DNA of 64,000 nt from Coix lacryma-jobi var. lacryma-jobi (taxonomy: Eukaryota; Streptophyta; Magnoliopsida; Poales; Poaceae), in assembly GCA_009763385.1 (NCBI GenBank), contig CM019827.1, positions 89,636,314 through 89,700,313 of the forward strand, written 5' to 3'. The position numbers and the translations under genes are program-made. Below the pieces are notes generated by a model that saw nothing but the letters and a program-made list of their open reading frames with translations, made no database searches and had not been told where the DNA came from. Within the stretch, counting starts at the first letter, position 1. Each line of letters opens with the position of its first letter. Shown here piece by piece: positions 32,838-42,700 of this stretch.

Positions 32838-34713
32838 ATGGCACCAGGTTCTTCTTCTAGCGTGTCTTTGTCCACAGGTTTGTTTGATGGACATGCAATT
32901 GATAAGGTGGAATGCGAGGTGGATGATTTGTTGGACTTCCTCAGGGATGATGAGCACTCAAACGAGGATATTATACGCGAACTTGGCAAGGCCAAGATAG
33001 GTACACTTGTCGCTAGCCTTGGGATTTTGTCCCAACGTTTTAAGATTTGTGATGAGTATAATGATAGACTTGATGAACACTGTGATACCTTGCGTAATAA
33101 ATTGAGAAGTTGAATTGCTCCATCACTAGGCTAAAAAATGGTCTTTTTCATTGGAAGTCTAGTGCATCTTCACCTTGCACCTCTTGTAGCGACATGGTTA
33201 GGAAGAATGATGAGCTATGTTTTTCTCTTGCTAGCTTAAAATCTGAAATGAAATGTTGATATCCAATGCTTCCATACCATGCTTAGTTTGCATTGACTTA
33301 CGCAAGGGTTTTGATTGTGCTAAAACTGAAATAGCCTTGCTTAGGTTAAATGCTTTGTTACCATGTGTTTCATGTGAGTCTTTACATGCTGAAATTAATA
33401 AACTAAAATTGACTCACACCACATGTGTAGAAGAACTTGAGCATGCTAGGGCTGAAATTGTTGATATAAATTCTAGGCCTTGTAGCTCATGCTCTTTGAA
33501 TAAAAATGCTTGCCTTACTTCTTGTGCTATTCATGATTCTTTGCCTGATGTGAATGGTGATGTTTCTTGCACCGATTTCATTTGCACGTCATGCATGGAT
33601 TTAGAAAAAGAAGTTTTGGCTTTGAAGGTTTTGCGCGATGATATGAGCGCCAAGTTGGTTGAGCACAATGATATGAGTGCCAACCTTGAAAAAGAAATTG
33701 AACTCTTGCGTACCACATATGCCGAGTGCATTAGAGAGGAGATGGAAAATCTTAAGAATGCTCCGTGTGGTACTTGTGATCGCCTCATGTTTGAGAATGA
33801 GGTTTCAGCTAAAAGATGTAAGAGTCTTTGTGCTAAGTCTTTTGAGTCACGCATTTCTTGCAACTCCGATGTTGATGTTTCCAAGTCTGCATCTTTGCAA
33901 CCGGAGTTGATTCTGTGTTGCGCGTGTGTCTTTTGAAGGTAGCACTTGTGCCAAGGTTTTGGATAGCTCTTTCATAGCTGCTCCTAACCTTGCTGATTCT
34001 TCGAGTGATGTCCATGGGACTTCTCTTTGCAAGGGTGCTTCTCATATTTTTGGAACTCGTGCTCCCAATCCGGTTTTTCATTGCACACCTTTTGCAAGAA
34101 GGATGGACACTCATTCGATTTTTGTTCTTCTGCCGTGTCAAACACGAGCGACGAATTCGAGCTAAGGCTTTTAGGAAGCCGCGTAGCCTTTCCCATGGCA
34201 CGTGTGCTCCTAGTGTTGGCACCAAGTTGGTAGTTGGTGCTTCTTTGTTCTAAGTCCCAAGGGACTTCTCACTTGTCGGAGAATGGTGTGCCTTCCAATA
34301 GGCCTTTGTACCATTGCTCTTTTTGTGAGAAAGATGGGCATCAAGGAAGCTTTTGCTATCGGCGTGCCAAACGTTTGCACCAAGCTTGCTCTTCTAGGAA
34401 GATGGTGGTTCATAGCCCTTCCCATGGCATGAACGCTTGTGCTCCTAGTAAGAAGCCCATTTTTGTTGATGGGTTTTATGACTCCTTTTCTAGTGGGATA
34501 GGTCATGGTCATGGACATGCTTCTAGTGCTTCTTCTCTCTGGTCCACGTCATGCTTTTCATGGTGCTTCTATTGGTTCTTCTACAAAAACCTTGGAAGAT
34601 GTTTGCCTCCTTTCCCGTGGTACGACTCGTTCTTCTCCTCGAGTTGTCCTTTGAGGAATGCTTTCCAAGGGTGTTTCACAATTCCATTTGAACCAACATT
34701 TGCATCATGCTAA
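32838..34713 (+). pseudogene. Element B gag-like gene: coiled coil, CxxC modules, two zinc knuckles
   Basis: The ATG at 32838 opens MAPGSSSS, then an acidic segment (DGHAIDKVECEVDDLLDFL) and a long coiled coil with at least five CxxC pairs (PCTSC, PCLVC, PCVSC, PCSSC, ICTSC, PCGTC), spaced about 25-60 residues and often followed by Leu/Glu heptads. Two CCHC knuckles follow: CTFCKKDGHSFDFC (about 34085) and CSFCEKDGHQGSFC (about 34310). The frame ends at 34713 (TFASC). It lacks the capsid-like N-terminal domain seen in elements A and C, so it looks like the C-terminal half of a Sirevirus Gag. One-base indels at about 33105, 33920 and 34090 break it here; the right arm is broken elsewhere. Confidence 0.82.
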
Positions 34714-35560
34714 CCGACAAGATAAGTTGAGTTTTGGACCAAGGCTTGGGTTCCCAAGTATATGCTTGCTAACCCTTCGGGATCCAAGACTCAGGTTATT
34801 TTGTCCTCTTGTGTGTAGATATGAGGACGCGGGGTGGAGAACATGCGCCTGATGGAGCTTGATCTTTTAGATGTGATCTAGATTTGATGGTTCTCTACAT
34901 CCCGCTTAGATTTGCCTCCAAAGAGGCTTTTGTTATCTGGTGAGCTTTCTTATACACTCATACCCTGTACATCCATGATTTATGTCTTGTGGTATGAGAT
35001 GGTTCTTCATGTGCTCACTTGTATAGTCCTTGCATGTACATTTTTCTTTTGTGTCATGTTTCATTTAGTCTAGCATGTGCTATCTCTTGTATATCATGTC
35101 ATGCTAGCTTTGTGCACAGCTTTGGTGGTTAATCCACTTTTCTTGCTAGTTTTGATCCTCATGAACATTGTGCCATGTTTTACCATATTTCTCCATGAGC
35201 TTTACTTGTAGAGGTATGATGTTCATTAGGTGTCATTTTTCAGGTGCTAGTTTTTTGTGTAGCTACATGTATCCTGTTGATATGATTAGTTTGAGCACTA
35301 GCCTTTCCACAATTTTATCATGTTACATGCTTTTGGATCTATTGCTATCATTATCTTGCATTGTAGCATGTGTTGAGGTTTAGGTTGTGTTTGGGTTGAT
35401 CATGTCTCTAGGTTGCATTTTGCTCCATAGTGCTTTATCCTATTGCATGGTAGTCTTGACTAGTTTGAGTTCAGATCTCCTTTGCGGTATCATTCATAGG
35501 TAGGCCTCTTTTTGTTGACAGTTCACCTTATGCTTATTATGTGACTAACCTTTTCGTGGA
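34714..35560 (+). other. Element B internal non-coding stretch
   Basis: About 850 bp of T-rich sequence lie between the gag-like gene and the pol relic. No ORF exceeds about 70 codons with plausible composition and I recognise no domain. It occupies the place where protease, integrase and most of RT would be in an autonomous element. The right-arm counterpart is 53106-53892. Confidence 0.6.
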
Positions 35561-36025
35561 GACCTTTAGGTCACACTAGACGAGACAATGCCTTGTGTTT
35601 CTTCTGCCTTTGAGTGTGCAGGAGAACAAGAGCCTGGAGAGAGCATTTTGACTCACGGACCCGATCCCACTTCTTCCATGACTTGGGGTTCCGTTCGAGC
35701 AGCTCTCCAGCGAGCACTAGCTGCACTTGTGGGAGCGACAGCATCAGACGAGGGGGAGACGACTTCGGCGAGGCAGGTGCCCTGAAGATTTCACGCAGAT
35801 TCACGCGTCCCTCGGGTATCACACCAGCAGGCGTCATGAGCTTCATGAGGTACCTCCGACACACTTCTGAGTCCGGGTTTTGGTACTCTTCTTCTTCGAC
35901 CTCTTTCTGTTGTGTGGTCTTTCCGATGTGGATTTTTGCTGGCTGTCGCTTAAGCATTTCATGGCTCTTTATTTGTGTCTTTGGTGCGTGTTTCCCATTT
36001 AGTTGGGGAAGCATTTTTGCTTGTT
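35561..36025 (+). pseudogene. Element B pol relic: linker fused to RNase H fragment
   Basis: Two short pieces of copia pol are joined by deletion. VTLDETMPCVSSAFECAGEQEPGE (35571-35640) matches the integrase-RT linker of D and A (VTFDETM). FMRYLRHTSESGFWYSSSS and the following FAGC (35845-35945) match the RNase H region of A (IMRYLCFTPEIGIWYSAS, DFAGC). Everything between (all of RT) and before (protease, integrase) is missing. The same fusion is in the right arm (52640-53090). This shows how B became non-autonomous. Confidence 0.75.
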
Positions 36026-37090
36026 GTATCTTAGTTGGGCTTCTCCGATACCCTTTTGTTTTTGGGTTTTCCTTTTTAGGCTAGTTTTGTTTTGTCTTTG
36101 ATAGACTAGCTTTGCATGCATTTCATCATGTACATCTTGCATTTTAGAGCTTCATGAATATAGTAATGAGAATGAGATTATGCTCTTTTGGTATGCCCTT
36201 TTATTCATGATGATGCTTGTAGCTTAAGCTCTTTTTGATCACTTGATACATGTTTGAGCTAAGCTATTTTTGCAATGGTGAACTTGACTAATCAACTATG
36301 AAACTTTTAATTTGTTCACCATTGAGATTGGCAACTAGCATGGGTAGGATGTGTTGAGATCACTTGTACTATCTTTTGTATGCTAGGTTTGCTATGTCTC
36401 TTGCACTAAGTCATTCACTTGCTTGGATTGTTCATATTTACCTTGTGCTTAAAATTTGATCCAATTCTAAGTGAAATGAAAAGATCGAGATGGGATTGCA
36501 TGTGTCAGCACCTCACGGTATCGAGACTGTTTCTCATTGCACATTTGAGTTAAACTTGAGCCGTGTAGTGTAAGACCGAAACCGTGCTTTAAGCTTCTAA
36601 TTGCCTTTTGTTGCATAGGCTTAGCCCTTGAAAAAGTTAGGCAATGACCATGTTTCAACCTCGCAACCTCTCACAATCACATGCTTTTTAATTTGAACTT
36701 GTGTTAATACCGCTGCAAAATTCTGATAATATTGGAAAAAAACACAGTCTAATGCTTTCACTCTATTGCATGATGATTGATCTTTGCTAGGGTTAGTTTC
36801 ACTTTATACTTGAGTTTGTAGCACTTGCTCGATTTCCTGTCTATTCATGCTAAGTGCTATTTTAGTGGTGAACTCCTTTTTAAATGGCTTAAAAACTGCT
36901 CATATGCTCATTGTTCATATTTCGTATTCATTTGATCAGTTTGAGCCTTTGCTAGCATTTGTATTGTTTGCTAAGTTTCAGGGCAGACCCTTTCCGACAT
37001 CTTATCATTCTGATTGCTATACACTTGAAGCTATTGCATTGTGCATTTCATGCATTTTTATCTTAGTGTGCATACCCCCTGAACGCATCT
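36026..37090 (+). other. Element B 3' region, truncated by element C
   Basis: T-rich non-coding sequence is homologous to element A's 3' region (24060-24860 inverted), including matching stretches around CTACCCCTAGCAAAG and the GATTGCATG area. No polypurine tract or 3' LTR is present before element C begins near 37091, so C interrupted B here. The remainder of B should lie on the far side of C but is absent, because the sequence turns back on itself. Confidence 0.65.
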
Positions 37091-37540
37091 TGGCCCCTAG
37101 TGGTTTCGGTGATTGGATGAAACACAAGATTACTGTGACTAACGTGTGTTTTGCAGAAACAGGGATGAGTTAGGTCACGGTAATGGCGACGATACGGGCA
37201 TATGGAGTTCATGTCCCCTGGCGATGGAAATCGTTTCGGTTTTCAAAGGACGGACGACGAAGACGGTGGTAGGCTAGGCTAAGTGTCACATGGTGTTGGA
37301 GGACACTTAGGTAGTCTTAGGTCTTTGTTTTTTCCTTTGGCCGTACTATAAAGAGGGGTGTGAATCAGTAGCTTGACCTAGATGAGTCTATTGAGGTAGG
37401 TGTGGTGCACACTTGTTATTTCATAGCCCTAGGTAGCTCAGAGAGATGCCTTATGTCGAGAGGAACAAAAGTCGTTAAGACCGCGTCGCGATCCGAGTTG
37501 ATCTTGCCCTTGGTATGGGCATCGGATGCTGGATCAGTGG

Positions 37541-37876
37541 GCATCGGAGGCTCCGATGCCCACACCGCCTAGGGTTTGGTCTGGTGCGTGGCATCGGAGG
37601 CTCCGATGGTGCCACATCGGATCGTCCGATGTCACTGTTCACTTGGGAGTGAACTGTGGGGGGCATCGGACGCTGGCATCGGACGCTGAGGGCCAGCGTC
37701 CGATGGCCATGCAGAGAGGTTCCAGAGAGGTCCTTTTGGCATCGGACGCGTCCGATGCAAGGGCATCGGACGCTCCCCAGCGTCCGATGCTCCATAATCA
37801 TGTCTGACAAAAGTACAGTCGACCGTTGGTCGAGGTCATCGGCACGTCGATGCTAGGCATCGGAGCGTCCGATGCC
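37541..37876. repeat. GCATCGGAC..GTCCGATGC dyad array (C LTR)
   Basis: Sites: GCATCGGA/TCCGATGC with GGC loop (37541-37559, and 37591-37608); ACATCGGA/TCCGATGT (37614-37632, matched G-C to A-T change); GTTCACT/AGTGAAC (37637-37654); a 12-bp stem CATCGGACGCTG/CAGCGTCCGATG with 5-nt loop (37677-37705); a perfect 20-bp palindrome (37739-37758); a 12-bp stem GCATCGGACGCT/AGCGTCCGATGC with CCCC loop (37763-37790); and GGCATCGGA/TCCGATGCC (37856-37876). All lie within 400 bp upstream of the TATA box. Confidence 0.88.
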
Positions 37877-37924
37877 CCCGCAGAAACCTGTTTTGTCCTG
37901 TTTTTGGATGGCCGGTTGGGGGAG

Positions 37925-37932
37925 TATATATA
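37925..37932 (+). promoter_or_regulatory. TATA box of element C LTR
   Basis: TATATATA follows GGGGGAG and is followed by CTTCCTTCCCTCC. It is conserved in the right arm at 50733-50740. Likely core promoter; motif call only. Confidence 0.65.
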
Positions 37933-38648
37933 CTTCCTTCCCTCCATCCATTTGAGTGTTCTTGCCACTTCCATCAGCTGAGAAACACCTTGTGAGTGTG
38001 AGTGAGTGCAAGAGCCCTAGTGAGGTTGAGTGATTTGCTAATTGTGAGAATTAGACACCTCCTAGTGAGAATTGAGTAGCAAGTGTGCATCCATCCATCT
38101 CTTTGGCCTTGTCTTGGTCAAGTGAGAGTTCTAGCTTGTTACTCTTGGTGATCGGCATCACCTAGACGGCTTGGTGGCGATCGGAGAGCTTGGTGATCAT
38201 CCGGAGGCTTTGTGGATGACCCAAGCCATGTTGTGACCGGTAGCGAGCGATTCACCGGGCCGGAGTGGCGAAGAATCAGCTCGTAGTGAGCACTTGATCC
38301 TTGCGCGGATCAAGGGGGAGCGATACCCTTGCGCGGGTGCTCCAACGAGGACTAGGGGGGTGTGCCGACACCTCGATACCTCGGCAAAAAGATCGTCGTG
38401 TCATCTCTACTCTCTTTACTTACGCATTTACTTTCAAGCAATTCAATTCCGCATTTACTTGTTGTTCATTCTAATTGAATTGCTTTGCTAGAGTAAGTGG
38501 CTTAGCTTGATCTTTTGTGGTGGTAGAGTAAAAGAAAACACACTTCTAGGCACTAGGGGTTTAATTGGGCTTGATAGGTTTTATTCTTGCAAGAAGTTTT
38601 AGAAAAGCCCAATTCACCCCCCCTCTTGGGCATCTTGATCCTTTCAAT

Positions 38649-38661
38649 TGGTATCGGAGCC
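38649..38661 (+). promoter_or_regulatory. Primer-binding site of element C
   Basis: TGGTATCGGAGCC follows the LTR end after two bases. It is an initiator-methionine-tRNA type site with one A-to-G difference. The right-arm copy (50006-50018) has the canonical A, so the arms differ at this base. Confidence 0.8.
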
Positions 38662-38699
38662 TCGTGCTCTCGATTTAGGCTTAACCGCCTAGAGTTAAG

Positions 38700-41080
38700 A
38701 TGTCCGGGGGTGATGGACCACCTCCCATGTTCGAGGGAGACGACTTTCCATATTGGAAAATCCGTATGGAGTCGTACCTAGAAGCGGTTGATGTTAAATG
38801 CCGCGATGCCGCTATCACCGGCTTTGCCAAGCCCAAGGAAGGCACAAGCCTTACTCCTAATGAGGAGGAAAATGAGAAATGGAATGCAAAAGCCAAAAAC
38901 ATCCTTTTAGAGGCATTTGCAAGATGTGTTCAATCGCGTTCGGAACCACAAAAATGCCCATGATCTATGGGAAAACATTTGTGCGCTCCATGAGGGAACC
39001 AAGAGTGAGCGTGAGGAGCGTTATCATTTGTTATGCAAAAGATGAACTCTTTTGAAATGCTGCTCATGAAAATGCAAATGAAATGTACTCACGCTTGAAT
39101 GTTCTTGTAGAGGAGCTCAATGGTCTTGGCCTCACACAAATGCAACCATCCGATGTTGTGAGGAAGATTCTATGTGTCCTTCCCATTGACAAATATGGAC
39201 ACATTGTGACGGTGCTACATCAAGGTGATCTTTCCACATCCACACCAACACAAGTCTTGGGGAAGATCAATGCTCATGAGATGTACATGCACATCACACC
39301 AAGTGGTGGCTCTTCCACCGACAAAGAAGGACTTGGCCTTCAAAGCAAGCCATGACAAGAAGGGCAAGTCCAAGGCTATTGAGGTGCATCATGAGAGCAC
39401 AAGTGATGATGAAGATGATTCCAACATTGCTCTCATGGTGAGAAGACCACCAAGATGTTGAAGAAGCTTCACAAGAATGGAGTCAACTTTGACTCAAGAA
39501 AGAAGAAGTTCTTCACAAGTAGCAAGAGAAGGCCAATCTCCGAAATGGATTGCTACAATTGCGGTGATCTTGGCCATCTTGCTCATCAATGCACCAAGCC
39601 CAAGAAAGAGAGCTACAAGAACAAGAACAAGGGCAAGAAGATGACTCATCAAGCGAAGATGAGAAGAAGAATGAGAAGCCCTACAAGAAGGATGGCAAGA
39701 AGAAGAAGCAATACCACAAGAAAGGTGGCAAGGCTTACATTGTTGGTGATTGGCTCACCGACATTGACTCCTCCGGTGGCTCATCAATGAAGATAGTGAT
39801 GATGAGAAGGAGAAGGTGGCCGCTCTAGTCATTGGGACCTCTACACCACCACCACCACCCGCCATCATCCTCTACACACCTATGCCTCATGGCAAAGGTG
39901 ACCGGAAGGTACAAAGCGATGATGACTCTAGTGATATGATAGTGATGGAGGTTTCAAAGCTCCTTCTTATGATGAACTTGTTGAATTGCTAAATGACTAC
40001 ACTAAAATCATAAGAAAGACTAGAGCTAAAATGATAGGCTTGTTCGTGATAATGAATCTCTTGTTGAAAAATATGACATGCTATGCATGCTAGTGATGAG
40101 TTAAAAATGAACTTGCTACTATGTCATCTCCATCAAGGAGCTCAAGTCCTCTAACAAGAGCTCAAAGCTAAAAATGAAAAACTTGATAAGATGCATAGTG
40201 ATCTTCCACTAGTCATGCTTTGCTAAGAACAATATACTCAAGTGAAAGTAGATTATGATACTCTCACCATTGCTTATGATATGCTTTCACATGAGACACA
40301 TGATGCTCCTAACCTTGTTGTTAAGTGTGACATAGCAACATCTTGTGAGGACTTGGTTAGTGAGCATGATGAGCAAAGTGCTAGTGGCAAGGGCAAGAAA
40401 GTGGTTGTGCCCGATCACTATGATGACTATGTCAAGATCAAGAATGAGAATGCAAAGCTCAAGTTGATCTAGAGAAGCTTTCAACCACCAAGCAAGTTGT
40501 CATTCAACTCATGATGATGACTATAGCATGACACTTGAGCTAGACATGCTAAAAGAAGAGAACAAGAGATTGAAGATGGAGAGGGACTACAAAATGACAC
40601 CATCTCAATTGAACTCCAACAAGAGAATGACAAGCTCAAGAAGGAGAAGAGCACCTCACCACCGTTTGAGGAACTTCACCAAGGGTCAATGTCTTCAAAG
40701 TGAGCTTCTCATGAACACCGTCATGAAGACCAATAGAAATGGCATTGGCTTTCTTGAAGAGAAGATGAAGCAACGCAAGAGCATCACAAAGCCAAAGAAG
40801 AAGAAGATGGGAGATGCTATGAGTGTGGAAAGGAAGGACACTTTGCTCATGATTGTGAAGAGCCAAAGCCCACACCCTTGCCCAAGCATGCTAGGCCCTT
40901 TGCTTTCAATGCTCACTACATGCTTAGACAAGATTCTAGTGGCAAAGTGAAGGTCATGTTCATGGGGCACCTAAAAGAATAGGCCAAAGCAAATTGGGTT
41001 GCTAAGTCACTAGTTGAGAAGGTTAAGGGACCGCAACAAGTTTGGGTCCCAAAAGCTCAAGCTTGATTTCTTGTGTGTGT
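38700..41080 (+). pseudogene. Element C gag
   Basis: The ATG at 38700 gives MSGGDGPPPMFEGDDFPYWKIRMESYLEAV, the start of a copia Gag (UBN2-type capsid domain). After frameshifts at about 38920 and 39050 the capsid part continues with LNGLGLTQMQPSDVVRKILCVLP. A first CCHC knuckle CYNCGDLGHLAHQC is at about 39550. A Lys-rich then acidic linker leads to a coiled coil (about 39950-40640), and a second knuckle CYECGKEGHFAHDC is at about 40816. The final part has QQVWVP (about 41035). The coiled-coil part has lost bases here (for example near 39935 and 40030) that the right arm keeps. The frame ends in a stop just before a TGTGTGTAG/GTGAAC junction. Confidence 0.85.
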
Positions 41081-41082
41081 AG

Positions 41083-42700
41083 GTGAACTACAAGACCGGT
41101 GGATCTCATTGGGTGATTGATAGTGGTTGCACACAACATATGACCGGTGATCCCCGGATGTTCACCTCACTAGAAGAGAATGTCAATGACCAAGAAAAGA
41201 TTACATTTGGTGACAACTCAAAGGGCAATGTCAAGGATTGGGCAAAGTGGCTATATCAAATGATCATACCATCTCCAATGTGCTTCTAGTTGCATCATTG
41301 AGCTTCAACTTGCTATCCGTTGGGCAACTATGTGATCTTGGCTTTCAATGTTTGTTCACCGACAAGGAAGTGGTTGTGACCAAGAAAGATGATACACAAG
41401 TGATATTCAAGGCTTTAGATACAACAATCTCTATCTAGTGGATTTCACCTCCGAAGATGCCAACTTGAAGACATGTTTGTTCACTAAGCAATCACTTGGT
41501 TGGCTATGGCATAGAAGATTGGCACATGTTGGAATGAACACTCTCAACAAGCTATTGAAGAAGGATTTGGTTAGAGGCTTGAAGGATGTCAAATTTGAGA
41601 AGGACAAATTGTGTAGTGCATGTCAAGCCGGCAAGCAAGTTGCAAACACTCATCCAACCAAAGCCTTTGTATCAACATCAAGAGAGTTGGAGCTACTTCA
41701 CATGGATCTATTTGGACCAACAACATATGCTAGCTTGGGTGGAAATCTCTATTGCCTAGTGATTGTTGATGACTACTCTAGATACACTTGGGTATTCTTT
41801 CTTCATGACAAATCCGAAGCAACCCCTTCATTCAAGAAGTTTGCCAAGAGAGCCCAAAATGAGTTTGACTTGAAGATCAAGAAGATAAGAAGTGACAATG
41901 GAAGAGAGTTTGACAACACCCACATTGAGCAATATTGTGATGAAGTTGGGATCAAGCATGAAGTCTCCGCAACCTACACACCACAACAAAATGGGGTAGT
42001 TGAGAGGAAGAACCGACTCTAATCACCCTAGCAAGGACAATGCTAGATGAGTACACTACACCGAAGAATTTTGGGCGGAAGCAATCAACACCGCTTGCTA
42101 TGCATCAAACGGTTGTTCCCCCATCGTCTCCTTGGCAAGACCCCCTATGAGCTACTCAACAACAAGCCGGATGTATCATTCTTTAGAGTGTTTGGGTGCA
42201 AATGCTACATCTACAAGAAGCGCCAACACCTAGGGAAGTTCAACGCCGATGTGATATTGGTTTTCTTGTTGGTTACTCATTGAAGTCCAAAGCATATCGA
42301 GTATTCAACCATGCCACCGGGATGGTAGAAGAAACATATGATGTGGAATTCGATGAATCTAATGGCTCTCAAGGAGAGCATGAAAATCTTGATGATGTAG
42401 GTGATGAACCATTGAGGGAAGCAATGAAGAACATGCCGGTTGGAGCCATCAAGCCTAAAGATGATGATGATGATGTGCAAGTCATTGACAAGCCATCCTC
42501 ATCCAATGTACCACATGATGATGACAAAATGGGAGGGATCCATTTGAAGATACTCATGTCTCCCATGATCAAATGGTGGTACAAGCTCAAGATGTTGATG
42601 CTCCACAAGCGGCCCCTCAAGTGGTTGATCAAAGGACTACTCCTCTACTACAAGCTCATCCTCAAGATCTCATCATAGGGAGTCCAACAAGGGGTGTAAT
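41083..42700 (+). pseudogene. Element C pol: protease and integrase
   Basis: Pol restarts after gag with the protease motif IDSGCTQHMTGD (about 41120). It continues with LSFNLLSVGQLC, the pre-integrase HHCC region (WHRRLAHVGMNTLNKLL at about 41507; CSACQAGK at about 41610), and the integrase core LLHMDLFGPT, VIVDDYSRYTWVFF, IRSDNGREFDN and YTPQQNGVVERKN (41690-42015). After a one-base loss come the KTPYELLNNKPDVSFFRVFGCKCYI region and the VEFDESNGSQGE linker (about 42345), then an acidic stretch leading to RT. Frameshifts at about 41430, 42020, 42270 and 42520 interrupt it, mostly at positions where the right arm is different. Confidence 0.88.

Larger units (their letters stand above)
37091..38646 (+). 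repeat. Element C 5' LTR, left arm
   Basis: The 3' boundary is firm (CTTTCA followed by the PBS). The 5' boundary near 37091 (TGGCCCCTAGTGG) is inferred from the end of B homology and may be off by some tens of bases. It includes the GGTGATTGGATGAAACAC start region, the dyad array (37541-37876), a TATA box (37925-37932) and a T-rich leader ending in acccccccctcttggg. The length is about 1.56 kb. Confidence 0.75.
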
